Part shown: positions 47,639 through 55,899 of the stretch, piece after piece
Layout: the number at the start of each line of letters is the position of its first letter
Position numbering within the stretch: position 1 is the stretch's first letter
Assembly (NCBI RefSeq): GCF_013364195.1
Contig: NZ_CP054918.1
Coordinates: forward strand, 6,003,001-6,067,000
Length of the DNA: 64,000 nt
From: Streptomyces sp. NA04227
GTDB lineage: Bacteria; Actinomycetota; Actinomycetes; Streptomycetales; Streptomycetaceae
Direction of reading: 5' to 3'
Program-made: the position numbers and the translations under genes
Notes under the pieces: model-generated
What the model saw: only the letters and a program-made list of their open reading frames with translations
Told to the model about the DNA's origin: nothing
Databases searched by the model: none

Positions 47639-47941
47639 ATGACAGCAGCGGCGGACCACCGCACGCACCCCGGACACGGCCACGCCCACGGTGAGGGCTG
47701 CGGCCATGTTGCCGTCCCGCACGGTGACCACGTGGACTACGCCCACGACGGGCACCTGCACCGCGCCCACGACGGTCACGTCGACGAGTGCGAACGCGGC
47801 GCCCACCAGGAGCACGGCGGCCATTCCCATCAGCACGGCGAGGGCTGCGGTCACGTCGCGGTCCCGCACGGGGATCACGTGGACTATGTGCACGACGGTC
47901 ACCGGCACGCGGCGCATGAGGGGCATTGGGACGACCACTAG
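47639..47941 (+). CDS. Histidine-rich repeat protein, probable metal binder
   Basis: 100 residues, of which more than a quarter are histidine. It consists of two copies of a 31-residue unit, HGEGCGHVAVPHGDHVDY followed by HDGHxHxAHxGH (residues 17-47 and 66-96), joined by an acidic spacer. Each unit carries one cysteine and about ten histidines, so it probably binds zinc, nickel or copper. There is no signal peptide or membrane segment, so it is likely cytoplasmic. GGAG lies 7 bases before the ATG, and a strong terminator follows. I do not know a characterised relative; a metal store or chaperone is the simplest guess. Confidence 0.82.
   Translation: MTAAADHRTHPGHGHAHGEGCGHVAVPHGDHVDYAHDGHLHRAHDGHVDECERGAHQEHGGHSHQHGEGCGHVAVPHGDHVDYVHDGHRHAAHEGHWDDH
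47687..47926 (+). repeat. Internal duplication in the histidine-rich gene
   Basis: Copies at 47687-47779 and 47834-47926 encode the same 31-residue unit. The DNA differs mostly at third codon positions, so the duplication is old and the protein sequence is kept by selection. Confidence 0.85.
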
Positions 47942-47959
47942 ATTCCGTTGGATTCCGTC

Positions 47960-47999
47960 AGGCCCCATCAGGTTCGCTCGGCCGAGCCTGATGGGGCCT
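47960..47999. terminator. Terminator after the histidine-rich gene
   Basis: Perfect 13-base stem AGGCCCCATCAGG / CCTGATGGGGCCT with a 14-base loop that holds its own CTCGGCCGAG palindrome; followed by TTCG. Confidence 0.85.
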
Positions 48000-48083
48000 T
48001 CGCGTGGGCTCAACCAGCCGTCTGGGCACGCCTGTTGCGTCGCGGTCCGCAGCCTCACCCGAGGGTGTCGTCTCTCTCGACAT

Positions 48084-48117
48084 TCACATGTGACATTGCA
48101 CTGTGATACACATCGTT
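48084..48117. promoter_or_regulatory. Possible regulatory site upstream of aminopeptidase P
   Basis: TCACATGTGA (48084-48093) is a perfect palindrome, followed by TTGCAC and a second TGTGA (48102-48106) before GATACA. TGTGA half-sites resemble CRP/FNR-family operators. It lies about 80 bases before the start. Confidence 0.35.
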
Positions 48118-48174
48118 CTCGCCAGTGTCGGTACCGTGCCCGCCCCCGGGGTGGCCCATGCAAGGAGGCATGAC

Positions 48175-49659
48175 GTGACGGACGAGCAGATACAGCAGGG
48201 TGCGGCGGGCGAGGGAGAGGCCGCGGCGCAAGGGCGGCCCGATGTGCCGCGGCGCAAGAACGGTCTGTATCCCCAAGTGTCCGACGCGCTGCACGAGTTG
48301 ATGGCCTCGGGATGGGCCGATACGGAGTTGCGTGGGCTGGAGCCCGTCGCGCAGGCGCCGTATGCCGCGCGTCGCAGGGCCGCGTTGTCGGCACGGTTCC
48401 CGGGGGAGCGGCTGGTGGTTCCGGCGGGGAACCGCAAGGTGCGGGCGAACGATACGGACTACCCGTTCCGTGCGGCGACCGAGTACGTCCACCTCACCGG
48501 TGACCAGACCTTCGACGCCGTGCTCGTCCTGGAACCGCTGGCGGACGGCGGGCACGAGGCGGTGCTGTATCTGCCGGAGCGGTCCAGCAGGAGCAACGGG
48601 GAGTTCTGGCTCGACGGGGACAAGGGCGAGCTGTGGACCGGGCGCAGGCACAGCCTGGCCGAGGCCGAGCAGCTGTACGGGATGCCCTGCCGCGATATCC
48701 GTACGGCGCCCGACGCGCTGGAGCAGGCCACGGGGCCGGTCCGTGTCGTGCGCGGCTACGACGAGTCCGTCGAGGCGGCACTGCACGACAAGGTGACCGC
48801 CGAGCGGGACGAGGAGTTGACCGTCTTCCTCTCCGAACTGCGCCTGGTCAAGGACGAGTTCGAGATCGGGGAGCTGCAGAAGGCCTGTGATGCCACCGCG
48901 CGCGGCTTCGAGGACGTCGTGAAGGTGCTCGACAAGGCGCAGGCCACCTCGGAGCGTTACCTGGAGGGGACGTTCTTCCTGCGGGCCCGGGTGGAGGGCA
49001 ACGACGTGGGCTACGGCTCCATCTGTGCCGCGGGTGAGCACGCCACGATCATGCACTGGGTGCGCAACGACGGACCGGTGCGCGACGGCGAGTTGCTGCT
49101 GCTCGACGCCGGTGTCGAGACCGAGACGCTGTACACCGCCGACGTCACCCGCACCCTGCCGATCAACGGACGGTTCACCCCGCTCCAGCGGCGGATCTAC
49201 GACGCGGTCCACGAAGCGCAGGAGGCGGGGATCCGGGCCGTGAAGCCGGGCGCCGCCTACCGCGACTTCCACGACGTCGCCCAGCGCGTACTCGCCGAGA
49301 GGCTGGTCGAATGGGGGCTGCTCGAAGGGCCCGTGGACCGGGTGGTCGAACTGGGGCTGCAGCGGCGCTTCTCGCTCGCCGGTACCGGCCACATGCTCGG
49401 GCTCGACGTGCACGACTGCGCCAAGGCGCGCACCGAGGCCTACGTGGACTGTGTGCTGGAGCCCGGCATGGTCCTCACCGTCGAGCCGGGGCTGTACTTC
49501 CAGGCGGACGATCTGCTGGTGCCCGCGGAGTACCGCGGTATCGGGGTCCGTATCGAGGACGACATCCTGGTGACCGAGGACGGCAACCGGAACCTCTCGG
49601 CCGCACTGCCGCGTACCTCGCGGGACGTGGAGGCGTGGATGGCCGAGTTGCGGGGCTGA
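48175..49659 (+). CDS. pepP: Xaa-Pro aminopeptidase (aminopeptidase P, M24B)
   Basis: 494 residues. It removes the N-terminal residue from peptides with proline in second place, using two metal ions. The N-terminal domain contains AGNRKVRANDTDYPFRAATEYVHLTG. The C-terminal pita-bread domain has the metal ligands: D and D in LLDAGVETETLYTADVTRT, H in GTGHMLGLDVHD, E in LTVEPGLYF and E in GVRIEDDILV. GTG 48175 has AAGGAGG 6 bases upstream; the frame extends to 48103. Convergent with the GntR gene; the 150-base gap holds several TTCTTCCGGG copies but no clear hairpin. Confidence 0.94.
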   Translation: MTDEQIQQGAAGEGEAAAQGRPDVPRRKNGLYPQVSDALHELMASGWADTELRGLEPVAQAPYAARRRAALSARFPGERLVVPAGNRKVRANDTDYPFRAATEYVHLTGDQTFDAVLVLEPLADGGHEAVLYLPERSSRSNGEFWLDGDKGELWTGRRHSLAEAEQLYGMPCRDIRTAPDALEQATGPVRVVRGYDESVEAALHDKVTAERDEELTVFLSELRLVKDEFEIGELQKACDATARGFEDVVKVLDKAQATSERYLEGTFFLRARVEGNDVGYGSICAAGEHATIMHWVRNDGPVRDGELLLLDAGVETETLYTADVTRTLPINGRFTPLQRRIYDAVHEAQEAGIRAVKPGAAYRDFHDVAQRVLAERLVEWGLLEGPVDRVVELGLQRRFSLAGTGHMLGLDVHDCAKARTEAYVDCVLEPGMVLTVEPGLYFQADDLLVPAEYRGIGVRIEDDILVTEDGNRNLSAALPRTSRDVEAWMAELRG

Positions 49660-49812
49660 ACTCCCGCACGACCGGCTTCCCGCTCTTCCGAGTTCTTCCG
49701 GGTTCTTCCGGGTTCACCCTGTTCGTCCTGCTCTTCCCGTCCGTCCTCTCCTCCTCGTCGAAGCGCCGCGGGCTGCGGCCGCTGGCGAGGGGAGAGAGGG
49801 GCGGGCCTGGGC

Positions 49813-50499
49813 TCAGCCCGTCGAGTCCCCGCCCCGGCTCGCGGCCCACAGGGAGCGGACATGGCCGAGGTGGCGGGCCATGCACCGCTCGGTTCCCTCG
49901 ATGTCGCCGCGCAGCATCAGGTCGAGGAGTTCGAGGTGCTCCTCGGCCGAGGGGAGCAGTTCGCCCCGCTCGTCGAGGACGGTGAGGCCGTACAGGCGTG
50001 AGCGTTTGCGCAGTTCGCCGACCGTCTCGACGAGGCGGTCGTTGCCGGAGAGCGCGAGCAGCGAGAGGTGGAAGCGGCGGTCCGCCTCCAGGTAGCGGAT
50101 CAGGTCGTGGTCGCGGGCGGCGGCCACGATCTCCTCGGCCACCGGGCGCAGCGCCTCCAGGCTCTCGCGGGGTGCGGTCGCGGCGATCCGGCCCGCCATC
50201 GGCACCTCGATCAGTAGGCGGATCTCGGTGTACTGGTCGAGGTCGCGCTCGTTGACCTCGGTGACCCGGAACCCCTTGTTGCGCACCGGCTCGACGAGCC
50301 CTTCGCGGGCGAGGTCGAGCATGGCCTCGCGTACGGGGGTGGCGGAGATGCCGAAGTCCTCGGCGAGTACGGGCGCGGAGTACACCTGGCCGGGGCGGAG
50401 TTCACCGGAGATGAGCGCGGCGCGCAGGGCGTGGGCGACCTGGTCGCGCAGCCGCTCCCGGGTGGAGCCGAGGTCGCGCTGCTGCTTCAGGTGCCCCAT
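49813..50499 (-). CDS. GntR-family regulator (FadR/FCD subfamily)
   Basis: 228 residues. The winged HTH (LRDQVAHALRAALISGELRPGQVYSAPVLAEDFGISATPVREAMLDLAREGLV) is followed by a helical FCD ligand domain with the metal-binding pattern D..R...H (EADRRFHLSLL) and EHLELLDLMLRGD ... RHLGHVRSL. ATG 50499 has AAGGGAA about 10 bases upstream; the frame extends to 50649 without protein character. It follows the FMN reductase by 146 bases in the same direction and may be the last gene of the biosynthetic operon, or its separate regulator. FCD proteins sense carboxylic acids, which would fit a fatty-acid pathway; this is inference. Confidence 0.9.
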   Translation of the reverse strand: MGHLKQQRDLGSTRERLRDQVAHALRAALISGELRPGQVYSAPVLAEDFGISATPVREAMLDLAREGLVEPVRNKGFRVTEVNERDLDQYTEIRLLIEVPMAGRIAATAPRESLEALRPVAEEIVAAARDHDLIRYLEADRRFHLSLLALSGNDRLVETVGELRKRSRLYGLTVLDERGELLPSAEEHLELLDLMLRGDIEGTERCMARHLGHVRSLWAASRGGDSTG

Positions 50500-50645
50500 C
50501 GCCGTAGCGTTCCCTTCGTGCCCGTGAGGTGGAACAGCGTACCGTCCGGGCTGGTGAGCGCCGCCGGGCGCGGGGGAGACGCAGGGGCCGGGGCCGCCCG
50601 CCGCCGGACAGGGCGGCGCGGGCGGGCGGGCGCCCGGCGCTCGGG

Positions 50646-51203
50646 TCACTGCGCGAGGACGCCGTTCTCCGCGCGGCGTTCGGCGACCGTACGGGCCAGC
50701 GTGTCGAGCAGCTCCCGCATCTCGGCCAGGGTCGGCTCGTCGGTGAGGCGGCCGTCGGTCACCTTGCGGGTGGCCATCGGGACGCGCAGGCTCTCGGTGA
50801 GCACGCTCGCGCCCATCACGGTGAGGGTCTCGGTCAGCCAGGCGCGGGCCCGGTCGCCGCCGGTGACCGCGGGGGAGGCGCTCATCAGGGCCACCGGCTT
50901 CTCGGCGATCTCACCGCCGCCGACCAGCCACTCCAGCGCGTTCTTCAGGACGCCCGAGGTGCCGTGCGCGTACTCGGGACTGGAGATCAGCAGGCCGTCC
51001 GAGGCGCCGACCTTGGCCCGCAGCTCGGCCACGACGGCGGGGAGGTCGTTCATCTCGACGTCCGCGTTGAAGAACGGCAGCCGGCTCAGGTCCGGCTCGA
51101 CGGTGATCTCCCACGGCGGTACGAAGAGGTCGGCTGCCGAGCGCAGCACCGCCGCGTTCAGCGACCCCGACCGCAAACTCCCGCACAGTGCAAGGATTTT
51201 CAT
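50646..51203 (-). CDS. NADPH-dependent FMN reductase (flavodoxin-fold)
   Basis: 185 residues. LCGSLRSGSLNAAVLRSAADL binds FMN phosphate, and SSPEYAHGTSGVLKNALEW is the family signature. Such enzymes reduce FMN or quinones with NADPH. The ATG at 51203 lies five bases after the stop of the upstream P450 gene, so they are co-transcribed and probably co-translated. In this operon it could supply electrons or reduced flavin to the pathway; it could also be a protective enzyme. The frame continues upstream inside the P450 gene, but the family begins at MKILALCG. Confidence 0.9.
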   Translation of the reverse strand: MKILALCGSLRSGSLNAAVLRSAADLFVPPWEITVEPDLSRLPFFNADVEMNDLPAVVAELRAKVGASDGLLISSPEYAHGTSGVLKNALEWLVGGGEIAEKPVALMSASPAVTGGDRARAWLTETLTVMGASVLTESLRVPMATRKVTDGRLTDEPTLAEMRELLDTLARTVAERRAENGVLAQ

Positions 51204-51208
51204 GTCGC

Positions 51209-52441
51209 TCAGCCTACGTTCTCGAAGGTCACCGGGAGGGAGGAAAGCGCACGGGAGACGGTGGACGGACGGTAGGAGGGAGCGCCGTCCAGGGCCAGGC
51301 CCGGCAGCTTCGCGAAGATCAGCGGGACCGCGATGCGGGCCTCCAGACGGGCCAGCGGGGCGCCCAGGCAGTGGTGGATGCCGTGGCCGAAGGCCAGGTG
51401 GGTGCGGTCGCCGCGGGTGACGTCGAAGTCCTCGCCGTTCAGGAAGCGCGCCGGGTCGCGGTCGGCGGCGGCCACGCTCAGCGCGACGGCCTCGCCCGCC
51501 GGGATGGTGATGTCGCCGACCGTGACCGGCTTGCGGGTGAAGCGCCAAATGGCGTTCTGGATCGGGCCGTCCCAGCGCAGCGCCTCTTCGACGGCGTCCG
51601 GCCAGCGCTCCGGTTCCCGGGTGACGAGCGCGAGCTGGTCGGGGTGGCGCAGCAGCGCGAGGACGGTGCTGCCGAGCAGGTTCACGGTCGTCTCGTGACC
51701 GGCCGAGAGCAGCAGTGCGAGCATCGAGACCAGCTCGTCCTCGCTCAGCCGGTCGGACTGGTCACGGGCGTCGATGAGCGCGGAGGTCAGGTCGTCGCCG
51801 CCCTCGACCCGCTTGCGCTTGACCAACTCGGCCAGATAGCCGTGGACTTCCTGGAAGGCGGCCATCGCCGCGTCCCGGCTGTCCTCGTCGTTGCTCATCA
51901 CCGCTTCGACGGCGCGCCGCAGCCGCTCGCCGTCCTCGGCGGGCACGTCGAGCATGTGCCGGATGACTTCCATCGGCAGCAGCGCCGCGAACTCGGTGGT
52001 CAGGTCCGCCCGGCCGGACAGCTCGCCGCCCCGGGCGAGCAGGCCGTCGAGCAGCCGGGTCGCGGTCGCCTCGATGCTGGGGGCCAGGGCCTCGATACGG
52101 CGGGGCGTGAACGCCTTGGAGACCAGCGCGCGCAGCCGGGTGTGCCGGGGCGGGTCGGAGACCAGCATGGAGTCGCCCATCCCGATCACCACGTCGCCGG
52201 TGATCGGCACCCGCTGCTCCTGGAAGGCGGTCCAGGTGCCCGCCATGTCCTTGGAGTACGAGTCGTTGTCGAGGAAGGCGCGGCGGCAGTCCTCGTACCG
52301 GGTGAGCATCCACGCCTCGACCCCGCCGGGCAGGGTGATGCGGTGCGCACGGGCGTCCTGGCGCAGGCCCGCGTACGCCGGATACGGGTCGGCGACGAAC
52401 TCGGGGGTGAACAGGGCGGCGGCGTACGGGCATTGGGTCAC
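51209..52441 (-). CDS. Cytochrome P450 (bacterial class I type), second in operon
   Basis: 410 residues. Motifs: I-helix LLSAGHETTVNLLG with canonical AGHETT, K-helix EEALRW (ExxR), and heme loop FGHGIHHCLGAPLAR with the axial cysteine. The type is common in tailoring of streptomycete natural products. GTG 52441 or TTG 52453 can serve as start; neither has a strong ribosome binding site. It follows the other P450 by about 100 bases and is tightly joined to the FMN reductase gene. No ferredoxin gene lies near, so electrons must come from elsewhere. Its substrate could be the free or carrier-bound acyl chain or the peptide. Confidence 0.93.
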   Translation of the reverse strand: MTQCPYAAALFTPEFVADPYPAYAGLRQDARAHRITLPGGVEAWMLTRYEDCRRAFLDNDSYSKDMAGTWTAFQEQRVPITGDVVIGMGDSMLVSDPPRHTRLRALVSKAFTPRRIEALAPSIEATATRLLDGLLARGGELSGRADLTTEFAALLPMEVIRHMLDVPAEDGERLRRAVEAVMSNDEDSRDAAMAAFQEVHGYLAELVKRKRVEGGDDLTSALIDARDQSDRLSEDELVSMLALLLSAGHETTVNLLGSTVLALLRHPDQLALVTREPERWPDAVEEALRWDGPIQNAIWRFTRKPVTVGDITIPAGEAVALSVAAADRDPARFLNGEDFDVTRGDRTHLAFGHGIHHCLGAPLARLEARIAVPLIFAKLPGLALDGAPSYRPSTVSRALSSLPVTFENVG

Positions 52442-52550
52442 TGCGGGGTCCAATCCGGTGGCGGGATTTCGGTGGGGGAGCGGTCGGAGAACCGACGGGG
52501 CGAGGCGGCGGGCGGGCCGGGCGAGGATGGTGCCCGGCCCGCGCGGCCTT

Positions 52551-53744
52551 TCACCAGGCGACGGGCAGTTCCCGCACGCCGTACAGCACCATGTCGTGGC
52601 GGAAGGGGAGTTCGCCCATCGGCTTCAGCGGGCGCAGCCCCGGCAGCCGCTCGAAGAGACCGGCGAACACCTCGGTCAGCTCGACCCGGGCCAGGGTGGC
52701 GCCGACGCACTTGTGGAAACCGTGGCCGAAGGCGACGTGGCGGCCGGTGTTCTCGCGGTGGATGTCGAAGGAGTCCGCGTTCTCGAAGACATCCTCGTCG
52801 CGGTTGGCGGCGTTCAGCATCACCAGAACGCCCTCGCCGGCGCGCAGTTGCCGGCCACCGACCTCGACGTCCTCGGTGACGGCGCGCGGCAGTCCGGCGT
52901 GGTTGATGGACAGATAGCGCAGCATTTCCTCGACGGCGCCGGGGACCAGGGCCGTGTCCGCCTTCAACTCGGCGAGCTGGTCGGGGTGTTCGAAGAGGGT
53001 GACGGTGCCGATGCCGATCATCTGGGCCATCGTGTCGTAGCCGCCGAGCAGCAACAGGGCGGCCATGCCCACGAGTTCCTGATGGTTGAGGCCGCCGTCC
53101 GCGGCGCGGGTCACCATCCGCCCGAAGAGGTCCTCTGAGGGCTGCGCCTCCTTCGCGGTCACCAACCGGTCGAAGTACCCCATCAGTTCGCCCGCCGCCT
53201 GTACCGCCTGCTCGGGCGTGCTCCTGCGGTCCAGGACCGTGTCGGTGAGTCTGACGAACAGGACGTGGTCCTCGAAGGGGACGCCGAGGATCTCGCAGAT
53301 GGTCATGGCGGCCATCGGCAGCGCGAACTGCCGTACCAGATCGCCGGATTCGTTGCCGTCCGCGGTCATGTCGTCGATCAGACCGTCGAGGATCCGGCGC
53401 ATCGTGGGCCGCAGCGCCTCCATCTGGTTGATCAGGAACTCGCGGGTCACGGTGCGCCGCAGCCGCCCGTGGTCCGGTGCGTCGGCCTGCATGAAGAAGC
53501 CGGGCGGGGGCGGCACGTCGCCGGTGACATACGTCGGGAAGCCCGGGGTGCGCGGGTCCGAGGAGAAGGCGCGGTGGGTGAGGACGGCGCGTACGTCCTC
53601 GTGGCGGGTGACGATCCAGGCGGTGTCGCCGCGCGGGGTGCGCACCTGGAACACCGGGCGCTCGGCGCCGAGTTCGCGGTACTGGGGCGGCGGGTCGAGG
53701 GGGTGGGTGCGCGGCATCGGGAACTCGGGCAGGGTGGCGGTCAT
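52551..53744 (-). CDS. Cytochrome P450, first in operon, with altered I-helix
   Basis: 397 residues. The heme loop FGHGFHKCVGATLARVEL and K-helix EEMLRYL are normal. The I-helix reads LLLGGYDTMAQMIG: the usual A/G-G-x-E/D-T is kept as GGYDT, with D for E. ATG 53744 has GGAG 8 bases upstream. It lies 51 bases after the acyl carrier protein, in the same operon; this neighbourhood makes hydroxylation or epoxidation of a carrier-bound acyl chain plausible. The KCVG heme segment is of the type seen in P450s from NRPS/PKS clusters. Exact reaction unknown. Confidence 0.92.
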   Translation of the reverse strand: MTATLPEFPMPRTHPLDPPPQYRELGAERPVFQVRTPRGDTAWIVTRHEDVRAVLTHRAFSSDPRTPGFPTYVTGDVPPPPGFFMQADAPDHGRLRRTVTREFLINQMEALRPTMRRILDGLIDDMTADGNESGDLVRQFALPMAAMTICEILGVPFEDHVLFVRLTDTVLDRRSTPEQAVQAAGELMGYFDRLVTAKEAQPSEDLFGRMVTRAADGGLNHQELVGMAALLLLGGYDTMAQMIGIGTVTLFEHPDQLAELKADTALVPGAVEEMLRYLSINHAGLPRAVTEDVEVGGRQLRAGEGVLVMLNAANRDEDVFENADSFDIHRENTGRHVAFGHGFHKCVGATLARVELTEVFAGLFERLPGLRPLKPMGELPFRHDMVLYGVRELPVAW

Positions 53745-53795
53745 CGCGTCGACTCCGGGCTCGGTGAGGGCGGTACTGGGGCGGGTACGGGCGGG

Positions 53796-54071
53796 TCAGG
53801 CGGCGGCGATCAGCGGGACGAGGGCCTCGGCGAGCGGGTTGAGCGAGGGGTTGTCCCACATCAGCGTGGGCTCGACCTCGATGCCGTAGTGGTCCTCGAT
53901 CTCGGCGCACAGGCCGAGTACGTACACCGAGTCGAGGCCGTACTCGTTCAGCGGCAGGTCCACCCGGATCTCCTCGGCCGGGCTGCCGGTGTGGGCGGCC
54001 ACGCGTGCGCGCAGCCACTCCCGCACCTCGTCCGCGGACACCGTCTCGGGCTGGGTGGTGAGTTCGGACAT
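53796..54071 (-). CDS. Stand-alone acyl carrier protein
   Basis: 91 residues. The phosphopantetheine site is EYGLDSVYVLGL with the serine of GLDS. ATG 54071 has GGAGG 5 bases upstream. It sits 19 bases after an acyl-CoA dehydrogenase-like gene, and a fatty acyl-AMP ligase is encoded further upstream in the operon, so it is the probable acceptor of the activated fatty acid and the platform on which the chain is desaturated. Family members of this size serve the same role in lipopeptide pathways. Confidence 0.92.
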   Translation of the reverse strand: MSELTTQPETVSADEVREWLRARVAAHTGSPAEEIRVDLPLNEYGLDSVYVLGLCAEIEDHYGIEVEPTLMWDNPSLNPLAEALVPLIAAA

Positions 54072-54090
54072 GAGGTCCTCCGGATGGTGA

Positions 54091-55899
54091 TCAGGCCCCG
54101 GTGGGGCGGCAGTCGATGTCGAAGGTCAGGCCCGCGTCGAAGCGCCGGACCAGCTCGGCGTGGAGCGGTTCGGCGAGCCGGGCGGGCAGCGGGTCGCGGT
54201 GGCGGTCGAGGTGGGCGCCGAGCCGGTGCAGCGCGGCCAGCGTCGCCGTCGGCCCTGCGGCGTCGGGACGCTGCCACCAGGTGCCGAGGCAGGCGGCGGC
54301 CGCGAGGACACCGGTCCAGCGGGTGGTGAGTCCGAAGGCGTACGGCGAGGCGGCGGGACCGGCCTCGGCGGGGCCGAGCCCGGCCGCGTCGGCGGCCAGC
54401 GCGTCGAGTTCGTCGCACCAGAGGCGGGCCTGCGCCGTGACCGCCTCGTCGTCCCGCGAGGCGGCGGCCTGTGCCGCGCCGAGGACGAGCGAGCGGGAGA
54501 GCGGGTCGCGTCCGCCGCCCGTCACGGTCAGGTCCGTGAAGCACGGGGCGGGCAGCGGCTCTCCGAGGTGGAAGGTCTCCTCGGGCAGTGCGGCGGCCCC
54601 GTCCTTGCGCCAGGTGCGACGGGCGGTCAGCGGCAGCTGGGGCAGCAGCGCCGACTGGCAGGAGACCCGGGAGGCGTGCCCGAAGGCCGAGGGCTGGACA
54701 TCGCGCAACAGCTTCTGGAACAGGGGCTGTTCGGCGCTGCGGAGGTAGAACTGCGAGCCGAGCAGTTCGGAGAGCCGGTATACCGCGTGCATCAGGAGTC
54801 GTGGGACGAAGGCCTTGACGGCGGCGGCGTAGACCCCGGCCTGCGCGGGCGCCGTGTGGGTCGTACGGGCCGCGACCGCGGTGAAGGTGTCGGCGAGGAG
54901 CAGATCGGCGAAGGCCTCGGCGAGGATCGACCGGGACAGCGGCAGGTCGGTGACGGTGCCGCCGTACAGCCTGCGGCCGCGGGCTCCGCGCAGTGCGGTC
55001 CGCAGAGCGGTGTCGAGCAGGCCGATGGTCATGCCGGGCAGCGCGATCCGGGTCGCCTGGAAGGAGCGCAGGGCCGTTTCGACTCCCTGGCCGGGGTTGC
55101 CCACCACACTGTCGGCCGGTACGGCGCAGTCGGTGAACTCGACGCCGCCGAGCTGTACGCCGCGCATCCCGACGGTGCCGAACCGCTCCAGGTGGCGTAC
55201 CGCACCCGTAGGCAAGTCCGCGCTGTCGAGCAGGAGTTGGGAGTGGCTGCGACTGCCCTGCGCCGGGTCCGTACGGGCGAACAGGACCATCGCCTCCGCG
55301 CGCCGCAGATTGGCCACGACCTCCTTGCGGCCGTTCAGGCGCAGCCGCCCGTCCGGCCCGGGTAGCGCGGTGAGTCCCGCGCGCGAGAAGTCGTTGCCGT
55401 GCGCCAGCTCGTGGTACGCGCACGCCGCCCGGCCGCCGGAGAGCAACAGCTCGGCCAGCCACGCCTGTTGGGCCTCACTGCCCGCGGTCCAGACGTTGGC
55501 CCCGGCCATGAAGGAGCCCGCGCCGTAGCCGAGGCCGAGGCAGGGGTCGCGCCGGTACACGGCGCGCATGACGCCGATCAGCCCCTCCAGACCGGTGAAC
55601 CGGCCGCCGAGCGCCGCGGGCACGAAGTGCGCGTTGAGGCCGAAGCCGGTCAGCGACTCTTCGCCCGCGGGGAGCATGTGGCCCTGCTCGTCGGCGGATA
55701 CGACGGCGGCGGTGCCCACCGGATTCGCCCGGTCGGCGGCGTCGCCGAACAGGTCCTCCAGGGCGTCGATCTCCTTGCCGTGCGGGGAGTGCCGGGTGTG
55801 CGCGGAGTACCGGGCGGCAGGGTCCGGTACGCCATGCCGGGCGCCCTCCGAGTCGGTGGGCTCAGCACCGGTCGGCGCGGCGGGGGTCGCGGGAGTCAT
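54091..55899 (-). CDS. Acyl-CoA dehydrogenase-like protein, diverged (subunit 1)
   Basis: 602 residues. The acyl-CoA dehydrogenase fold is recognisable (GSFMAGANVWTAGSEAQQAW, NGRKEVVANLRRAEAMVLFARTD, VETALRSFQATRIALPG, LSELLGSQFYLRSAEQPLFQKLLRD). At the usual position of the catalytic glutamate before the C-terminal helix it has H408 (SAFGHASRV), while its partner has D378 at the aligned site. A C-terminal extension of about 170 residues follows. The ATG overlaps the stop of the partner gene by four bases, so the two are produced together. It may be a non-catalytic or specialised partner, or act on a carrier-bound chain with a different base. Confidence 0.85.
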   Translation of the reverse strand: MTPATPAAPTGAEPTDSEGARHGVPDPAARYSAHTRHSPHGKEIDALEDLFGDAADRANPVGTAAVVSADEQGHMLPAGEESLTGFGLNAHFVPAALGGRFTGLEGLIGVMRAVYRRDPCLGLGYGAGSFMAGANVWTAGSEAQQAWLAELLLSGGRAACAYHELAHGNDFSRAGLTALPGPDGRLRLNGRKEVVANLRRAEAMVLFARTDPAQGSRSHSQLLLDSADLPTGAVRHLERFGTVGMRGVQLGGVEFTDCAVPADSVVGNPGQGVETALRSFQATRIALPGMTIGLLDTALRTALRGARGRRLYGGTVTDLPLSRSILAEAFADLLLADTFTAVAARTTHTAPAQAGVYAAAVKAFVPRLLMHAVYRLSELLGSQFYLRSAEQPLFQKLLRDVQPSAFGHASRVSCQSALLPQLPLTARRTWRKDGAAALPEETFHLGEPLPAPCFTDLTVTGGGRDPLSRSLVLGAAQAAASRDDEAVTAQARLWCDELDALAADAAGLGPAEAGPAASPYAFGLTTRWTGVLAAAACLGTWWQRPDAAGPTATLAALHRLGAHLDRHRDPLPARLAEPLHAELVRRFDAGLTFDIDCRPTGA

